NCBI RefSeq assembly: GCF_000831385.1 | Contig: NZ_AP014548.1 | Span: 124,001-188,000, forward strand | Source: Nonlabens marinus S1-08 | Lineage (GTDB): Bacteria; Bacteroidota; Bacteroidia; Flavobacteriales; Flavobacteriaceae | Length of the DNA stretch: 64,000 nucleotides | Reading direction: 5' to 3' | Shown here: one piece after another, positions 63,868 through 64,000 of the stretch | Numbering within the stretch: position 1 is the stretch's first letter | How the letters are laid out: each line of letters begins with the position of its first letter | The notes under the pieces: model-generated | Told to the model about the DNA's origin: nothing | Databases searched by the model: none | Seen by the model: only the letters and a program-made list of their open reading frames with translations | Translations under genes and position numbers: made by a program

Positions 63868-64000
63868 AGAAGAAATTTTAGGGAACACTTTAAGGTTGTT
63901 GCAAACCTATAAAATTGTATTGAGTTAATAAACAACTGAAGATTATTTAAATTCACTAATGGTAATTAAGTTTTATGTTAGGTTGGGAGTTTCGTTTATG

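Overview
The window looks like chromosomal DNA of a marine, light-using member of the Flavobacteriaceae (Bacteroidota). Supporting signs are a flavobacterial-type proteorhodopsin next to a retinal-forming dioxygenase, a carotenoid cluster with a CruF-type hydratase, a laminarin (beta-1,3/1,6-glucan) utilisation locus, a type 9 secretion C-terminal domain, lipoproteins with an acidic residue just after the lipid cysteine, Bacteroidetes-type promoters (TTG, 19-20 nt, TAnnTTTG) and parvulin-rich envelope biogenesis genes. Nonlabens or Dokdonia-like bacteria come to mind, but the genus cannot be fixed from the sequence alone. I saw no rRNA, tRNA, insertion sequence, prophage or CRISPR array.

Layout. 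0-3.4 kb: carotenoid genes (desaturase, cruF, crtY, a crtA-like oxygenase). 3.4-6.7 kb: gamma-glutamyltranspeptidase, a PagL-like outer-membrane lipid A deacylase and an SDR. 6.7-14.7 kb, minus strand: aconitase, a MoxR ATPase with a tiny membrane protein, and three parvulin/SurA-type chaperones. 14.7-18 kb: small metabolic genes and a GlcD-type flavoprotein. 18.2-39 kb, minus strand: a laminarin locus with a T9SS-exported CBM protein, three GH17 proteins in different predicted compartments, GH30, a very long glucan phosphorylase, GH16, a surface glycan-binding lipoprotein, a glycosidase fused to an outer-membrane beta-barrel, and a membrane regulator with a LuxR helix-turn-helix. 39-48.5 kb: exonuclease, surface-polysaccharide genes (Wzx, DegT aminotransferase, GNAT), typA, esterase, SlyD. 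48.5-50.3 kb: divergent proteorhodopsin and blh. 50.4-64 kb: ffh, folD, envelope and redox genes, persulfide dioxygenase-rhodanese genes, kdsA, a tricorn-like protease and a LOR/SDH-type oxidoreductase.

How it works together. Carotenoid genes at the left edge can supply beta-carotene, which Blh cleaves to retinal for the rhodopsin about 46 kb away, while CruF and the desaturase point to myxol/saproxanthin-type pigments. The glucan locus predicts surface trimming of laminarin (GH16, GH30, a GH17-like lipoprotein), import, and cytoplasmic breakdown by GH17 and phosphorolysis. No SusC/SusD pair is present. Instead the locus has an outer-membrane barrel carrying its own glycosidase domain and an inner-membrane symporter carrying its own GH17 domain. 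These two fusions suggest that cleavage is physically tied to transport at both membranes.

The strongest unexplained signal is a perfect 16-bp palindrome, CGCTTTCGCGAAAGCG, present 18 times, about once per 3.7 kb. Nine copies lie inside genes, read through without stops in all three frames, and nine lie between genes. The copies are spaced more evenly than chance predicts. This looks like a genome-wide element and it is the best candidate in the window for something not yet described.
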